A DNA stretch of 64,000 nt, from assembly GCA_964017185.1 (NCBI GenBank), contig OZ024882.1, positions 38,054,488 to 38,118,487 of the forward strand, given 5' to 3'. Origin of the DNA: Rugalucina vietnamica (lineage: Eukaryota; Mollusca; Bivalvia; Lucinida; Lucinidae). Both the position numbers and the translations under genes were made by a program. Under the pieces are notes generated by a model, which saw only the letters and a program-made list of their open reading frames with translations, searched no databases and was not told the origin of the DNA. Positions 46,301-54,199 of this stretch are shown one piece after another (position 1 is the first letter of the stretch; the number at the start of each line of letters is the position of its first letter).

Positions 46301-49300
46301 GGCATTTTCACGTATGATTGCGGTAGTTTCCTTCGGATTCGCCGCCATTTTTGGAGGAAACTTTAGCGGTAAGTTTTTACAAACTTTTATTTGAATTATT
46401 TAAATAGACCTTTCCAACGAACGATCTAGCCTATCCGGATCTACATACATGCTTCTAATTGCCGAGTGTTCTACTGATGCATAGGCTTCGATAGGACTCG
46501 CAAACATTCGAGGAGATTATTGTTTTGCAAGTTCGGCCATACACGAAAATAACATTCGCCCAAAAACTTTTCGTACTTTTCTCATTTTCTTCAAACTGTT
46601 GGATGATTTTGCTTTTTGACATCACACTTTAACTTAAGAAGCCAATTTCTCATGATTTTTTTCCCGAACAACCACGGGTTAAAACAAAATACGTCAAAAT
46701 TAAAGTAACGCACGATAATACGGCAACCTGGTCTTTCGAACTTTGCAAGTATTTACAATGAATAACATATTTTAAGGGGTAAAAGCAAGCCAAATGCTCA
46801 TTTGTTGTCAAGTCCCGTTGTAGTTTGAAGTAAGGTCCATGTTACTTCATTTCCAGGTGTAATATCTTACTGAAGTTGCATTCCATCCCTTGTCCATAAA
46901 CAGCATATAAAAGGGCTTCAACAATTTATGAATGTTGAATCTGTGCGACGTCTTATTTATTTTAACATTAATTAACATTCCATAGTTTAATCTTAAATAA
47001 AATACCGTATCATGTGCTTCTGGACTATGAGGGCAGCAAGGTCTGAGGTCGGTAGCCAATAGAACAAAAGCCAATCTTTGTAAGAGGCATGCGCGTAAAT
47101 TTTGTTTGTCCTCTTTTTCGTCAATCTCTGTGTCAATCTTGATGAGATAAACATAGGTCATATTAACATAGTGTGTTCATGTGCCAGGTGCATGTGCGAG
47201 TTGGTTATGGACCCCTGGTCTAGAGCGCATTGCATAAATAGTCACGCCGCATATACGCTCAATCATCTTTGCACAATGTATATTCAACATAAGTTAAGCT
47301 TTTCCAAGAGATGCTCGCAATCTCACATCGCTATCTTAAGTGTATGATCATGTATCAACCATCATCAATAGCAGAATAGTCAAAGATCAGGAAAGGCTCG
47401 GGCAGATCTCTCGGCATACGCGTATGGCCTACTGCAATTGCATGGTCCAATCAAGATGACCAGAAGTCGGTGGTCGTTTAACCACAAGTTGTGAATATTC
47501 TATTTATGCCCAAATAATAAAACAGTTTCAGATTTGTTTCAATGTTTCTTTCACGCAGCCAGGATGGTGTATTATAAGGGGGGGGGGGGTACCACCTATA
47601 CATACATGCTACAGCCTTATCTAGAAGTGTTATGCGGCGAGTCAACAGCGGCAATCGATTAAAAGAATTCACAATCGATAGTCAGTAAGTCAGTATATAT
47701 AGTAAGAAAGAAAGAAAAGAGAAAAAAGACGATTTTCATGAAAACGAAAGTAGCACACTTCTGTGTAAATACTGATATATTGAGCAATGATTAAATCCCT
47801 CCCAAGTACAACTGATTGACTGATGGTTTAATTTGAGTTGAGTTTTTACAGGTTTTACTATTCGGATACCATTTGATTTATATCAGTCTTTTGATTGACT
47901 GCATTGCTGAAGCTTGAAATTACTGTACATGTTTTATCTGTTCATTGCCAGTTTATTCAGGGTCACTGAGGAGAATTTATTACTCGAAACAGATCTGTCT
48001 GGCCAAACCTCTTCTTTTGAATTTTTGCATAGCTAAAGGGAACTCAATTTTAGATCATTATTGGTATTCATCATGGTATTTCCGTATCTACGGCACCGTA
48101 GAACATAACTATTTTTAGAGCTATTTATAGCAGTGCCGAGCCGAGCTGCAAGAGTCCTTTTGGTCACGGTATACGTGGTCATACACTGAAAAAAGTGCTG
48201 AGAGATCGCAAGCTTTTTTTGAAAAGCTTATACTTGGTATATATTAAAGTCATACTTGCAAAGTTTGAAAGACCAGGTTGCCGTATTATCGTGCGTTACT
48301 TTAATTTTGACGTATTTTGTTTTAACCCGTGGTTGTTCGGGAAAAAATCATGAGAAATTGGCTTCTTAAGTTAAAGTGTGATGTCAAAAAGCAAAATCAT
48401 CCAACAGTTAGTCAAAACTTTGAAGAAAATGAGAAAAATACGAAACGTTTTTGGGCGAATGTTATGTTCGTGTATGGCTGAACTTGCAAAACAATAATCT
48501 CCTCGAATGTTTGCGAGTCCTATCGAAGCCTATGCATCAGTAGAACACTCGGCAATTAGAGGCATGTATGTAGATCCGGATAGGCTAGATCGTTCGTTGG
48601 AAAGGTCTATTTAAATAATTCAAATAAAAGCGGCGAATCCGAAGGAAACTACCGCAATCATACGTGAAAATGCCGCCGATCATGCGTTACGACCTCTTTT
48701 CATGCGTTTCGAATGGACACGGTGTACATGTATTTATATAAGGAAGCAAAACAGGTATTTTCGGTTGAGTTGAAGCATAACGTTGTGATGCTGTTACATT
48801 GCATGTACTGTGTGACTGTGAGAAGTATAATCTCTTGAGTTATGGCATATTTATTGGTTGGTCTGATGGTTATAACATGGTTTTGGGGGTGAGTGTTTAA
48901 TAAGAACACATTGTAGGTCTATGACAAGCCGTTTTACTATTTATTATGCTTATTAGATATCGTGAATAGTAAATAAGATATCTTAATTAGGATATAAGAT
49001 ATCTTATTTAGCAATAAAGATATCTTCTTTATCTTATATCCTAAATTAGATATCTTATATAGTAAAGAAGATATCTAATATGCTAAATAAGATATCTTAT
49101 TTGATCCCACAATAAAGATATCTTATAAAGCATATAAGATATCCTATTTGATAATTTAGATATCTAATATACTAAATAAGATATCTTATGTACTAAATAA
49201 GATATCTACTATACCTAAATAAGATATCTTCTTTACAAGATTAATTAAGATATCTACTTTGGTAAATAAGATATCTTCATTGCTAAACTAGATATATTTA

Positions 49301-51729
49301 TTAGCAAATAAGATATCTTATATAGCAAATACGATATCTTATTCATAGTGGTAAATAAGATATCTTATTTATAGTGGTAAATAAGATATCTTATTTAGGT
49401 ATAATAGATATCTTATTTAATATATATGATATCTTATTTAGTATATTATATATCTAAATTATCAAATAAGATATCTTGATTAAGGCTATAAATGAGATAT
49501 CTGTATTGGTATAGTAGATATCTTATATAAGTATCAGAAACCAATTGTGATTGGGTAAAACAAATAAGATATCTGATATACTAAATAAGATATCTGATTT
49601 GTTAAACCTAAATAAGATATCTAATATGGGATATAAGATATCTATTTTTGTATATAAGATATCTTATTTGTCAAATAAGATATCTATTTTAGCATAGTAG
49701 ATATCTTATAAAATTTGTGAATGTTATTAAGATATCTTATATGTTGAAGAAGATATCTTATTTGACAATAAGATATCTTATATGATAAAATAGATATCTA
49801 ATATACTATTTTAGATATCTTATATGTTAATTAAGATATCTTATTTAGAAAAAAAACATTATAGATATCTAATTTATCATATTAGATATCTAATTTGTTA
49901 AACAAGATATCTTAATTAACAAATAAGATATCTTAAATGCTATATCAGATATCTATATTAATAATTAAGATATCTTACATATTTTTACAAATAAGATATC
50001 ATATATATCAATCAAGATATCTTATTTGTTAATTTAGATATCTACATTAACAAATAAGATATCTTGTTTAGTTAAAAAGATATCTTATATACTATATAAG
50101 ATATCTTAATTGACAACTTAGATATCTAATATAACAAAACAGATATCTTATTTGCTATATAAGATATCTTCTTTATAATAGATATCTAATAAAATAAAGT
50201 AGATATCTTATTTATTAAAGAAGATATACAATATAAGATAGCTGTTTGTTTGAATAAATAGTAAAACGGCTTGCCATATAGGTCACAGTGGTCAATTTAT
50301 CAATTGTTTAATAGAATATCGGAGACTGTAGTATTCATTCCGGTGATTTAGCCGTACAGATTACCTGCCTTTAACGCCTGTATTGTCAGAGCTGTGTGTG
50401 TATTGGTTGGTGTACAGATGAATACTGCGACCACGCTGAAACATGTGAAAGGTGAGATTAAATATTGGCCTTAGGTGATCGTCTGAGACAGGCCATTTTT
50501 ATTTCTTAAATTCAAGATACATGATGGTGTTTATTTTGTATGGTTGACTAGGCCATTTATGGCTCTTTATGTAGCGTTTACACTATGTCCCCGGCGGTCA
50601 CGGCAGCCACGTTTCAGACAACCGTGATCAAAACGGGATAGACGTGAGGCAACGCAGGGGAACGAGATAGGCAAACTTAGCAGGCCGTGATAACCGTGGA
50701 CACCGTGGCAATTTTTTGTATAGTTTAATACTGCGTTTACACTATGTTCCCGGCATAAAAAAATCAACTCTGCAGTCGGTTGTTGGGGAGCGCGATTGTT
50801 ATTATTTCAAAGGGCTTATTCTTATATAAAAGGTACAAAAACCGCTTTAAATTGCATGGTGTCTACGTTTCGTCTGTAGCTGACCTTGACAGAACGAAAA
50901 ACGTGTTTCGCCTTGGTCAAAACGCAACTGACCGCATAAGAACGTAAAAGGCCGTAATAGAACGTGCTAATAATCGTGATAGATCGTGGATAACCGTAAC
51001 GACCTTAGCGCTTCCGTGACACACCGGCTTATCACTTCCACGGCTTGTTACGGATATCGTAATGCAACGCAAGAAAACTTAACAAGACGAAATAGATCTT
51101 GAAAACAGAGAAATATATTACCAAAATTCCACGGCAATCTACGTTTCGAGCAAACGGGGTGCCGGGGCCGCCGGGAACATAGTGTAAACGCAGTATTACA
51201 TGTAAATGTCGATTGCAATTAAAGTCAGTTAAACATGTTTCTGTATTGTTTCTGGCTTTGCGAGCTCTGTGCTTTCTTTCAGCTTCGCATATTTTCTTTT
51301 CTTCATAATCCTATGTTAATTTGTGGTACGGTAATGCATGTAGCTGATGGAGTTTCTTGAATTTCTATAATGAAATCAATGGCTTTATTCATACGATTTA
51401 TAAGCATAATGTTGTCAGTTTGTATGCGTTTGATTAGACATGTAAATCTCATCTTCCCAGGAGACGGAAATTTGAGTTCGCCTATATGTTTCGCATGTGA
51501 AACACTGAACCTACCATTTATCTGCTAGGACATTGGGAATCTCGTCCACTGTCACTAAATTTACTTTGCCAACAATTCCATGTCGTGACATCACTTCCGC
51601 TGCCAGGGTAGCGTTTCCTTCCACAACCCATCTCAGATCAACTCGTGTGTTGGTGAGCAGATTTTCAAGGTGAAGCTCTCCTATTCTACCAAGACCATAG
51701 AGTGCAAACCCAACTTTCTCTTCTGCCAT
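28053..51729 (-). CDS. Inositol 2-dehydrogenase-like GFO/IDH/MocA oxidoreductase, 7 exons, 335 aa
   Basis: Exons on the minus strand: 51515-51729, 50365-50435, 44971-45079, 36404-36620, 30490-30609, 28548-28713, 28053-28162. They total 1008 nt, keep one frame across six GT-AG introns and end in TAA. The N-terminal Rossmann fold has GLGRIG (residues 12-17). ICTPTNTH and EKP (Lys103) follow, as in NAD(P)-dependent dehydrogenases of this family. The C-terminal half has NRQFDPSYRDIYDRIRRGE, IHDIGILCW (His179), VTMKFPSGTIG and RYSCYGYDIRLE. Length matches bacterial IolG (about 340). The family oxidises a ring hydroxyl of myo-inositol or a related sugar in the cytosol, passing hydride to NAD. Odd: the catalytic Asp usually four residues before the His is Thr175 here, so substrate or activity may differ. 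The introns (1.1, 5.3, 8.4, 5.8, 1.8 and 0.4 kb) are loaded with repeats. Confidence 0.92.
28344..28379. repeat. (ATAA)n microsatellite
   Basis: About nine ATAA units in intron 6, between exons 6 and 7; a poly-G run follows at about 28424-28437. Confidence 0.9.
28548..28713 (-). CDS. Dehydrogenase exon 6
   Basis: 166 nt, acceptor CCTGTAG, donor CAAG/GTATAT. Encodes VCGADGMLTMDAVRQ and on to SFPDRFEKAYKIELNHFIDV. The GADGML and SFPDRF...AY...E..HF pattern is characteristic of the family's C-terminal domain. Confidence 0.92.
28714..30489. other. Intron 5 of the dehydrogenase gene
   Basis: Mostly unassigned AT-rich sequence. It holds the foldback relic at 29655-29825 and, near its upstream end, TTCACATGTGAAAATATAAC palindromes at 30255-30320 that also occur at 26515-26565. 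Confidence 0.6.
29655..29825. repeat. Foldback hairpin, degraded relative of 26141-26312
   Basis: GAGGATATTCAAATGTTTCT pairs with AGAAACATTTGAACTTTCTT; the arms resemble the 26 kb hairpin in sequence and in the ATTTCAC / GTGAAAT stem. Confidence 0.65.
30490..30609 (-). CDS. Dehydrogenase exon 5
   Basis: 120 nt, phase 0 at both ends, acceptor ACATTCTAG, donor GAG/GTAAGT. Encodes EVADKDDIDSVVVTMKFPSG and on to YGYDIRLE (residues 205-244). An in-frame TAG directly upstream fixes the acceptor. Confidence 0.92.
31005..36440. repeat. 5.4 kb minisatellite, 40-44 bp unit, derived from the exon 4/intron 4 junction
   Basis: About 125 tandem copies of a unit that reads, on +, CTTTATATTTGCTGATCCCA followed by TACATACAACACTATCAGAC and CCAC. 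Variants: 44 bp (spacer CCCACC or CCTTCC), 41 bp (CCTTTT) and 40 bp (loss of one CATA). On the minus strand each unit corresponds to codons for DSVVCMGSANIK of exon 4 plus GTGGGTCT of the intron. The exon 4 tail (36404-36439) is the first unit. Copies near the exon (34.3-36.4 kb) mostly keep AAAG/GTGGGT. Distal copies (31.0-32.1 kb) mostly have AAAGGAAGGT or AAAAGGTCT. Peptides read through the array are in shifting frames and are not genes. Confidence 0.93.
36404..36620 (-). CDS. Dehydrogenase exon 4 (its tail seeds the minisatellite)
   Basis: 217 nt, acceptor CTCCGATAG, donor AAATATAAAG/GTGGGT. Encodes QFDPSYRDIYDRIRRGELG through IHDIGILCW to VCMGSANIK (residues 133-204, after the split Arg132). 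The last 36 nt plus 8 intronic nt are identical to the unit of the adjacent minisatellite. An alternative in-phase donor GTT/GTATGT 27 nt earlier would drop nine residues. The later one is preferred because it fits AG/GTRNGT and restores the usual family length. Confidence 0.85.
36765..36806 (+). repeat. Dispersed repeat R1, truncated by the LTR element
   Basis: GATCAGGGAATGGCGCAATC and ATTCCCACTC match R1 (5145, 20860). The LTR retrotransposon inserted directly after it. Confidence 0.55.
36979..37132 (+). promoter_or_regulatory. Heat-shock-element cluster in U3
   Basis: Alternating GAA/TTC triplets at 5-bp pitch, the HSF binding pattern: four contiguous units at 36979-36996 (GAATTTTCTAGAAATTTC), three at 37050-37062 (GAATCTTCTAGAA), three at 37095-37107 (GAATTTTCTGGAA) and two at 37125-37132 (GAATATTC). 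A further two-unit site, GAATGTTC, lies at 37205-37212 just before the TATA box. The 3' LTR carries the same sites. Confidence 0.7.
37221..37227 (+). promoter_or_regulatory. TATA box of the 5' LTR
   Basis: TATATAA, nine bases after the last GAATGTTC motif. The 3' LTR has TTTATAA at the same place (43313-43319). Confidence 0.6.
37638..37657 (+). other. Primer-binding site, tRNA-Pro-like
   Basis: TGGGGGCTCGAGTCCGGGAT starts four bases after the LTR. Without the internal AG it is the classic tRNA-Pro primer site (TGGGGGCTCGTCCGGGAT) used by some retroviruses. Confidence 0.7.
37747..42750 (+). CDS. Gag-Pol polyprotein with Gag-PR-INT-RT-RH order
   Basis: 1667 codons, uninterrupted, ATG in a GCAACCATG context. 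Order: Gag with a long Glu/Lys/Arg coiled coil (about 75-215) and a capsid-like helical part (about 225-400); CCHC knuckle CNYCKKTGHIISEC (459-472); protease DTGA (553-556); integrase HHCC (His813, His820, Cys850, Cys853) and catalytic Asp884, Asp943, Glu979 (DD35E), then a GPY module (1118-1120); reverse transcriptase with Asp1341 and YIDD (1401-1404); RNase H with DASD (1550) and SDHNP (1618-1622). The last codon is 20 bases before a purine-rich region leading to the 3' LTR. The domain sequences are Ty3/gypsy-like but integrase precedes RT, as in Ty1/copia. Catalytic residues all look intact. Known Gmr1-type elements share this arrangement. Confidence 0.96.
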   Translation: MSFKLSDFIAAPSQELLDKAKKSDLLDIADHYGLSNIKTSMLKHEIKNILIQFFVDEEIFDSSATSQILVTQTDLQLRELEIKRQIEMEKLKFEYEERIRLETLERDERIRAEKAEREERIRLETLEREERMHKQKLEMEEREKEKQRELEREKIELEKEKLEREERLEKEKLEREERLEIEKEKLRFENEEKERERLFQLRIKEIEFNEKSKSKSLSSDTSKIFDVTKHIRLVPPFQEKEVDKYFLHFEKVAENLKWPKEHWTLLLQSVVIGKAREIYTQLSLEQSSDYDTVKEFILKAYELVPEAYRQKFRDCRKEHDQTHVEFARTKEQLFDRWCSSKKVGSDHAKLRQLMLVEEFKRCINSDVKAFLNEREVENLETAARLADDYALTHKASFVNKPYPRKPYNPQSKQITHQSKPYSPQSGPKANPSNPTDNSSPKHKFSSENKGQNPLSQPICNYCKKTGHIISECLALKRKKERENIDSAKPTGLTSLKAKPQSCIQEENPILTITCKESVSEDSIMEIYEPFLSDGFVSLNSDSAQSTPIKILRDTGASQSLILADTLPFSEKSSSGTSVLIQGVECGFVNVPLHNIYLSSDLVKGPVAVGIRPSLPFKGIHLLLGNDLAGDKVVVNPLLTSTPCVDQPPDPIEQEIPDLYPSCAVTRAMAMKAKLYDGMQDINLTDTLIGQSFNKEISTSLSPSQSDIQTDPSNPRSGSENDLSPSTSNDQGHDQMSRSQLCKEQHSDPEISPLFERAFNENEISQVPVCYYVKNGILMRKWRPPDVSAADEWTVNHQIVVPRVYRPEILNLAHETPMSGHLGVNKTYHKILNHFYWPGLKSDVSQHCKSCHTCQMVGKPNQTIPKAQLQPIPAFDEPFSRVIIDCVGPLPKTKKGCEYLLTIMCASTRFPEAIPLRNIKAKTIVNALVKFFTFVGLPKSIQSDQGSNFMSGIFQQVMYELGIKQYKSSAYHPESQGALERFHQTLKNMIRSYCFDTEKDWDEGIHLLLFAVRESVQESLGFSPSELVFGHTVRGPLKLLKEKFLSDDDSSLNLLQYVSDFKNRLSKACDAARSNLKSTQSKMKIRYDENAKDRNFEPGDKVLALLPIPGRPLQARYYGPYTVDKKLSDVNYIVNTPGRRKQKQLCHINMLKKYIDRDSSVISSVNIVNSLPHEQNQMDSDDFNLEKSDPSSSKLQNSDILQNLDQKLSHLDSDKRLELKQLVLEYEHLFPDIPSRTDKIYHDVDIIEGSKPVKQHPYRMNPVKQQYLREEVQYLLDNDFIEPSQSEWSSPCILVPKPDGTFRMCTDYRKVNSVTKTDTFPIPRIDDCIDNIGHAKYVTKFDLLKGFWQIPLTDRAKEISAFVTPDGLYQYKVMPFGMKNSPATFQRLVNSLISNLDGCKAYIDDAIIFSEEWQQHLQTIRTFFDRLSDAKLTVNLAKSEFCHANLTFLGHIVGQGQVKPVEAKVEAISDFPVPTSKRQLMRFLGMAGYYRKFCNNFSAIAEPLTNLLGKKAKYVWTDDCQKSFDKLKAILRSAPVLLAPSFDKEFKLAVDASDVGAGSVLLQEDDNGVDHPVCYFSKKFNKHQRNYSTIEKECLSLILALQHFEVYLASSHAPIVVFSDHNPLTFIHKMKNKNQRLLRWSLMLQEHNLDIRHIRGRDNIIPDTLSRA
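42886..42897 (+). other. Polypurine tract
   Basis: GAAGAGGGGAAG directly abuts the 3' LTR; it primes plus-strand synthesis in LTR elements. Confidence 0.8.
42898..43726 (+). repeat. 3' long terminal repeat
   Basis: 829 bp. Compared with the 5' LTR: one extra T in a T run, one extra T in GATTACTTTG, A for T in TTATTTATAG, and TTTATAA for TATATAA. AATAAA at 43637-43642 is the expected poly(A) signal. Confidence 0.95.
43731..44880 (-). pseudogene. 5'-truncated LINE (RT C-terminal half) with two nonsense codons
   Basis: One minus-strand frame reads from 44873 to 43845: YGIGGKTLEWINAFL, GVPQGTVLGPLLFSLYINDI, catalytic FADD, WVMRFQPVKC, YLGVTI, then the thumb/C-terminal region YKGLVRPVLEYGS and LEKVQNRAARFVT..Y, ending SLVRSRD. 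It is interrupted by TAG at 44409-44411, where a Trp would be expected, and TAA at 44247-44249. It lies in the same orientation as the dehydrogenase gene in intron 3. It belongs to a different LINE lineage from the 8-11 kb copy (jockey/CR1-like by motif style; clade uncertain). Confidence 0.85.
44971..45079 (-). CDS. Dehydrogenase exon 3
   Basis: 109 nt, acceptor CTATTACAG, donor AACAG/GTACAC. Encodes KHVLCEKPISED onward to CFN with the family EKP motif; Lys103 is the expected catalytic lysine. Confidence 0.92.
45304..45871. mobile_element. MITE, 20-bp perfect TIRs
   Basis: AATTGAAGGGGTTAGTGCAA at 45304-45323 is exactly inverted at 45852-45871. Interior of about 530 bp with repeated CTAAGTCCAC words. 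No TSD could be fixed. Lies in intron 2. Confidence 0.7.
46251..48724. mobile_element. Non-autonomous DNA transposon E3, TIR about 450-500 bp, 5-bp TSD
   Basis: The arms 46251-46752 and 48255-48724 are inverted copies and nearly identical; the outer 90 bp match perfectly. The ends are CACCGTGTCC. The target duplication TACAT is perfect (46246-46250 and 48725-48729). The left arm has about 45 bp more than the right near 46345. The 1.5 kb between has no recognisable transposase. In intron 2 of the dehydrogenase gene. Confidence 0.88.
48923..50275. repeat. TIR-bounded array of GATATC palindromes
   Basis: More than fifty copies of the palindrome AAGATATCTT (core GATATC) at irregular spacing of about 15-35 bp fill 48955-50230. 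The array is bounded by inverted ends GACAAGCCGTTTTACTATTT (48923) and AAATAGTAAAACGGCTTGCC (ending 50275). Spacers are AT-rich and variable. It ends about 90 bp from exon 2. Confidence 0.9.
50365..50435 (-). CDS. Dehydrogenase exon 2
   Basis: 71 nt, acceptor ATGTTTCAG, donor GCAG/GTAATC. Encodes VVAVFICTPTNTHTAL and on to the first base of Gly96. Too short to stand out as an ORF; found by phase and the conserved CTPTNTH motif. Confidence 0.9.
50572..50728. mobile_element. Fragment of the MITE at 50731
   Basis: GCGTTTACACTATGTCCCCG at 50574 matches the TIR of the next element, and the GTGATAACCGTGGA words are shared. Only one end is present. Confidence 0.5.
50731..51193. mobile_element. 463-bp MITE with 24-bp TIRs, TA target site
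   Basis: CTGCGTTTACACTATGTTCC begins the left end and is inverted at the right end; TA flanks both (50729-50730 and 51194-51195). Interior rich in ACCGTGATA/GACCG words. In intron 1. Confidence 0.8.
51515..51729 (-). CDS. Dehydrogenase exon 1 (start codon, Rossmann fold)
   Basis: Encodes residues 1-71 plus two bases: MAEEKVGFALYGLGRIGE onward, with the dinucleotide-binding GxGxxG. ATG at 51727-51729 in an AAAATGG context. Donor TG/GTAGGT; the next in-frame codons would be TGG TAG. Confidence 0.92.
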
Positions 51730-52129
51730 TTTGAAAACTGACCGGAAAAGAAAAAATGCCCATTTATTACTTTAATAGAATTAGCGTTTAGGGGAACGAA
51801 AATGTGACAATATTTAAGTAAGAAATATTTTAAGTTGTGGTATCGAGGCCTCGTTAAGATAGCGTATCCTCGAGTTTTGGAGAATATGAAAGATAACGGT
51901 CACCTTCCCATCATAGATTCCATTAATCGCAATAAAATTTAACTGATGAAATTGGGTTGTTTTAGTTTATTAATTAAGCAATTAAAGTTTTGCTTACCTG
52001 TACTGTATTAATCTCAATGAGATTTGATAACGTCGGTCAAGACTGTGGTATAAAGTCATACGCAATATAGTAAGTATGATAACGGCTGAGGTTCGGCCCT
52101 GGTAAAAATACACTGAAATAAATTTAACC
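51730..52129. other. Presumed 5' flank of the dehydrogenase gene
   Basis: No distinct promoter motif recognised; AT-rich. A 5' UTR exon further upstream cannot be excluded. Confidence 0.4.
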
Positions 52130-52262
52130 GACCTCACTGGCCACATGTGAGACAAGCCAAGTTCTGATTGCGGGTGTGCCCATATACTGATTGGCCCGTG
52201 TCATATGACCTGAAATAATCTTGAAAGGGACGAAAAACTGAATAAAAAAAAACAAAAAAAAA
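52130..52262 (+). mobile_element. SINE S-A, 5'-truncated copy 3
   Basis: Starts at GGCCACATGTGAGACAAGCC and ends CTGAAATAATCTTGAAAGGG ACGAAAAACTG followed by an A-rich tail. Confidence 0.75.
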
Positions 52263-52984
52263 AACGTACAGTTATAAGGCCATGAGTCGATTTTATTACT
52301 GACGAAACTAAATTATATACTCCTTTAATAATGTGTAAATCGTCCATAAGAATGCGCATTTTTCTGCATCTTTACGTGAGATGGCTCGTCAGAATTTCCC
52401 CAATAAATAGCCCACATCAAAGGCTTATTTAAGTGATTATGGGGTCATAAGCGTATATCTGGATGGGACCTAGGGGGGTCCATTGTGATCCATTACAATG
52501 AACCATGTACACACCCTGCATACCAGGAATTGATATTTGACCAACGCCGCAATGAGAGGATATAATGTACGCTTGAGGAAATAGCGAGTGTCTTTCTTCT
52601 AAAATTGTCAAACATGCTCTGCGCTCTTATAATATATTATAAGATACGATTTTTACAGATATTACGGATAGATACGAAAGCACCCGTGTGTGATAGTGTG
52701 ACTGTACTTTGACCACAAGCAGTGGTTGCTGACGCCTTAGCGTACGCAACTATACGCAAGTAACCGGCAACATCCGTATCATATCAGTTATATTTATCCT
52801 AACTATTCCTGTCATGCAATTGAAAGTAAAATAATCCATTTTTTAATCTGTGTCCATCCTTTAGTATCCGTATTTAACCGCACTATGTAATAGTGGTGCA
52901 TAAATTATTTAAGCCCCGCCCAAAACATTTTTAACAAGAAAAGATATGACACAAGTGTCATATCAATAGCCTCAATTTTCTATC
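52263..52984. other. Unassigned
   Basis: No supported gene or clear repeat. Confidence 0.4.
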
Positions 52985-53660
52985 GCAGTCAATAAGACAA
53001 ACCGCGCACCGAGCGTGTGGAAAAATATGCCGCAAATTCAACCAATGTATTTCCATAGACATAGAGATACCTTGATTCAACAAACATCAGAAGCACGTCG
53101 GAGACACGTAACAAATGCGTTTAATACATACGTGTTTTGTCAGAAAAGTTCGTGTACACCATTTATATTTTCAACAGAAAAATGAATATATCTGCTTTTA
53201 TAAGCAAATATACAAGAAAATTAATTTTATTGAAATCTGACAAAAACACGTCATCTACAGCCTTTTCCAACGTGTTGATACTTCAAATTGAAACAAATTC
53301 CTCAAATATGCTCATAAGATATTGCTGCTTATATTTATACAAAAGAAAAAAACTTAAACAACAGCACTTTACTTTTCCTGCTAGCCAAGGTGTCCACAAA
53401 CCTCGTACAAGTGCGTTCTGTACGCTTGGTGTACGTTAAAGTATTTTAAGCATGCAGCATGCTTAAAGCTCGACGTGTCTCGGGTATGCGTCTTATACGA
53501 ATAAGTTCAACACGCGTTACATTAAACGTTTGATACGCACCTATACTGTATTGTGTGCTTAACATAACTGCACAAAAGTACATGCAATCCAAAATTTTCA
53601 GCATGCTGAGATTATTATACGACCTGTACACACCTTAGACACACGCTAATCATTTGTGAC
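52985..53660. mobile_element. GCGTG/CACGC-rich MITE family, copy 3
   Basis: CACCGAGCGTGTGG, AGCACGTCGGAGACACGTAA and ACACACGCTAATCATTTGTG recall copies 1 and 2. A partial end also lies at 54115-54200 (GATTTTTTCATACGCATGGG ... GTGCGACTG). Confidence 0.5.
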
Positions 53661-53759
53661 TGCTAATTTCACCATAGAGACTATGGGCCCCCCTCCCATT
53701 GGGGCCTAAAGAAATAGATATAGGCTACTTGTGCCCACAGGTAAAGCTAAATACACTGC

Positions 53760-54010
53760 TGACTGACCGTCTGATTACTGGTTAACCGCGCTTGTCTGAG
53801 CCTGCCGAGGAAACATTTCAAGTCAAACCATCCATACGTATAAGCCTTTTGGGTCTTAGTTGGATAGTTATATTTCAAGCACTTGTTGGATGTGATGAAA
53901 TCCTCATTTTGGATAAAAGTCCTGTAAAATGGAGGCAACATCCCAACATGACCTTAGCTGTTGACTGGCACGTAAAGCGTCAATTCAAACAAACAAATCA
54001 CGCCAAGAGG
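53760..54010 (+). mobile_element. SINE-like repeat S-B, copy 3
   Basis: TGGTTAACCGCGCTTGTCTG, ATATTTCAAGCACTTGTTGG and GGCACGTAAAGCGTCAATTC match the other two copies. The ORF across it is a repeat reading. Confidence 0.6.
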
Positions 54011-54199
54011 TTGCAAAAGTGGTCGGAGATTTCTCCATACTTCCATGTTGTGGTTTTACTAGATTCTAGTAAATGATTAGCCGTAAGTCCTATACTATAG
54101 GTAATTAAAGTTTAAGAAGCAAATTTTCTTATTCAGCGTGTTGAGATTTTTTCATACGCATGGGTCGCGTTTGTCTTGTACGTTAATGTGCGACTGACT

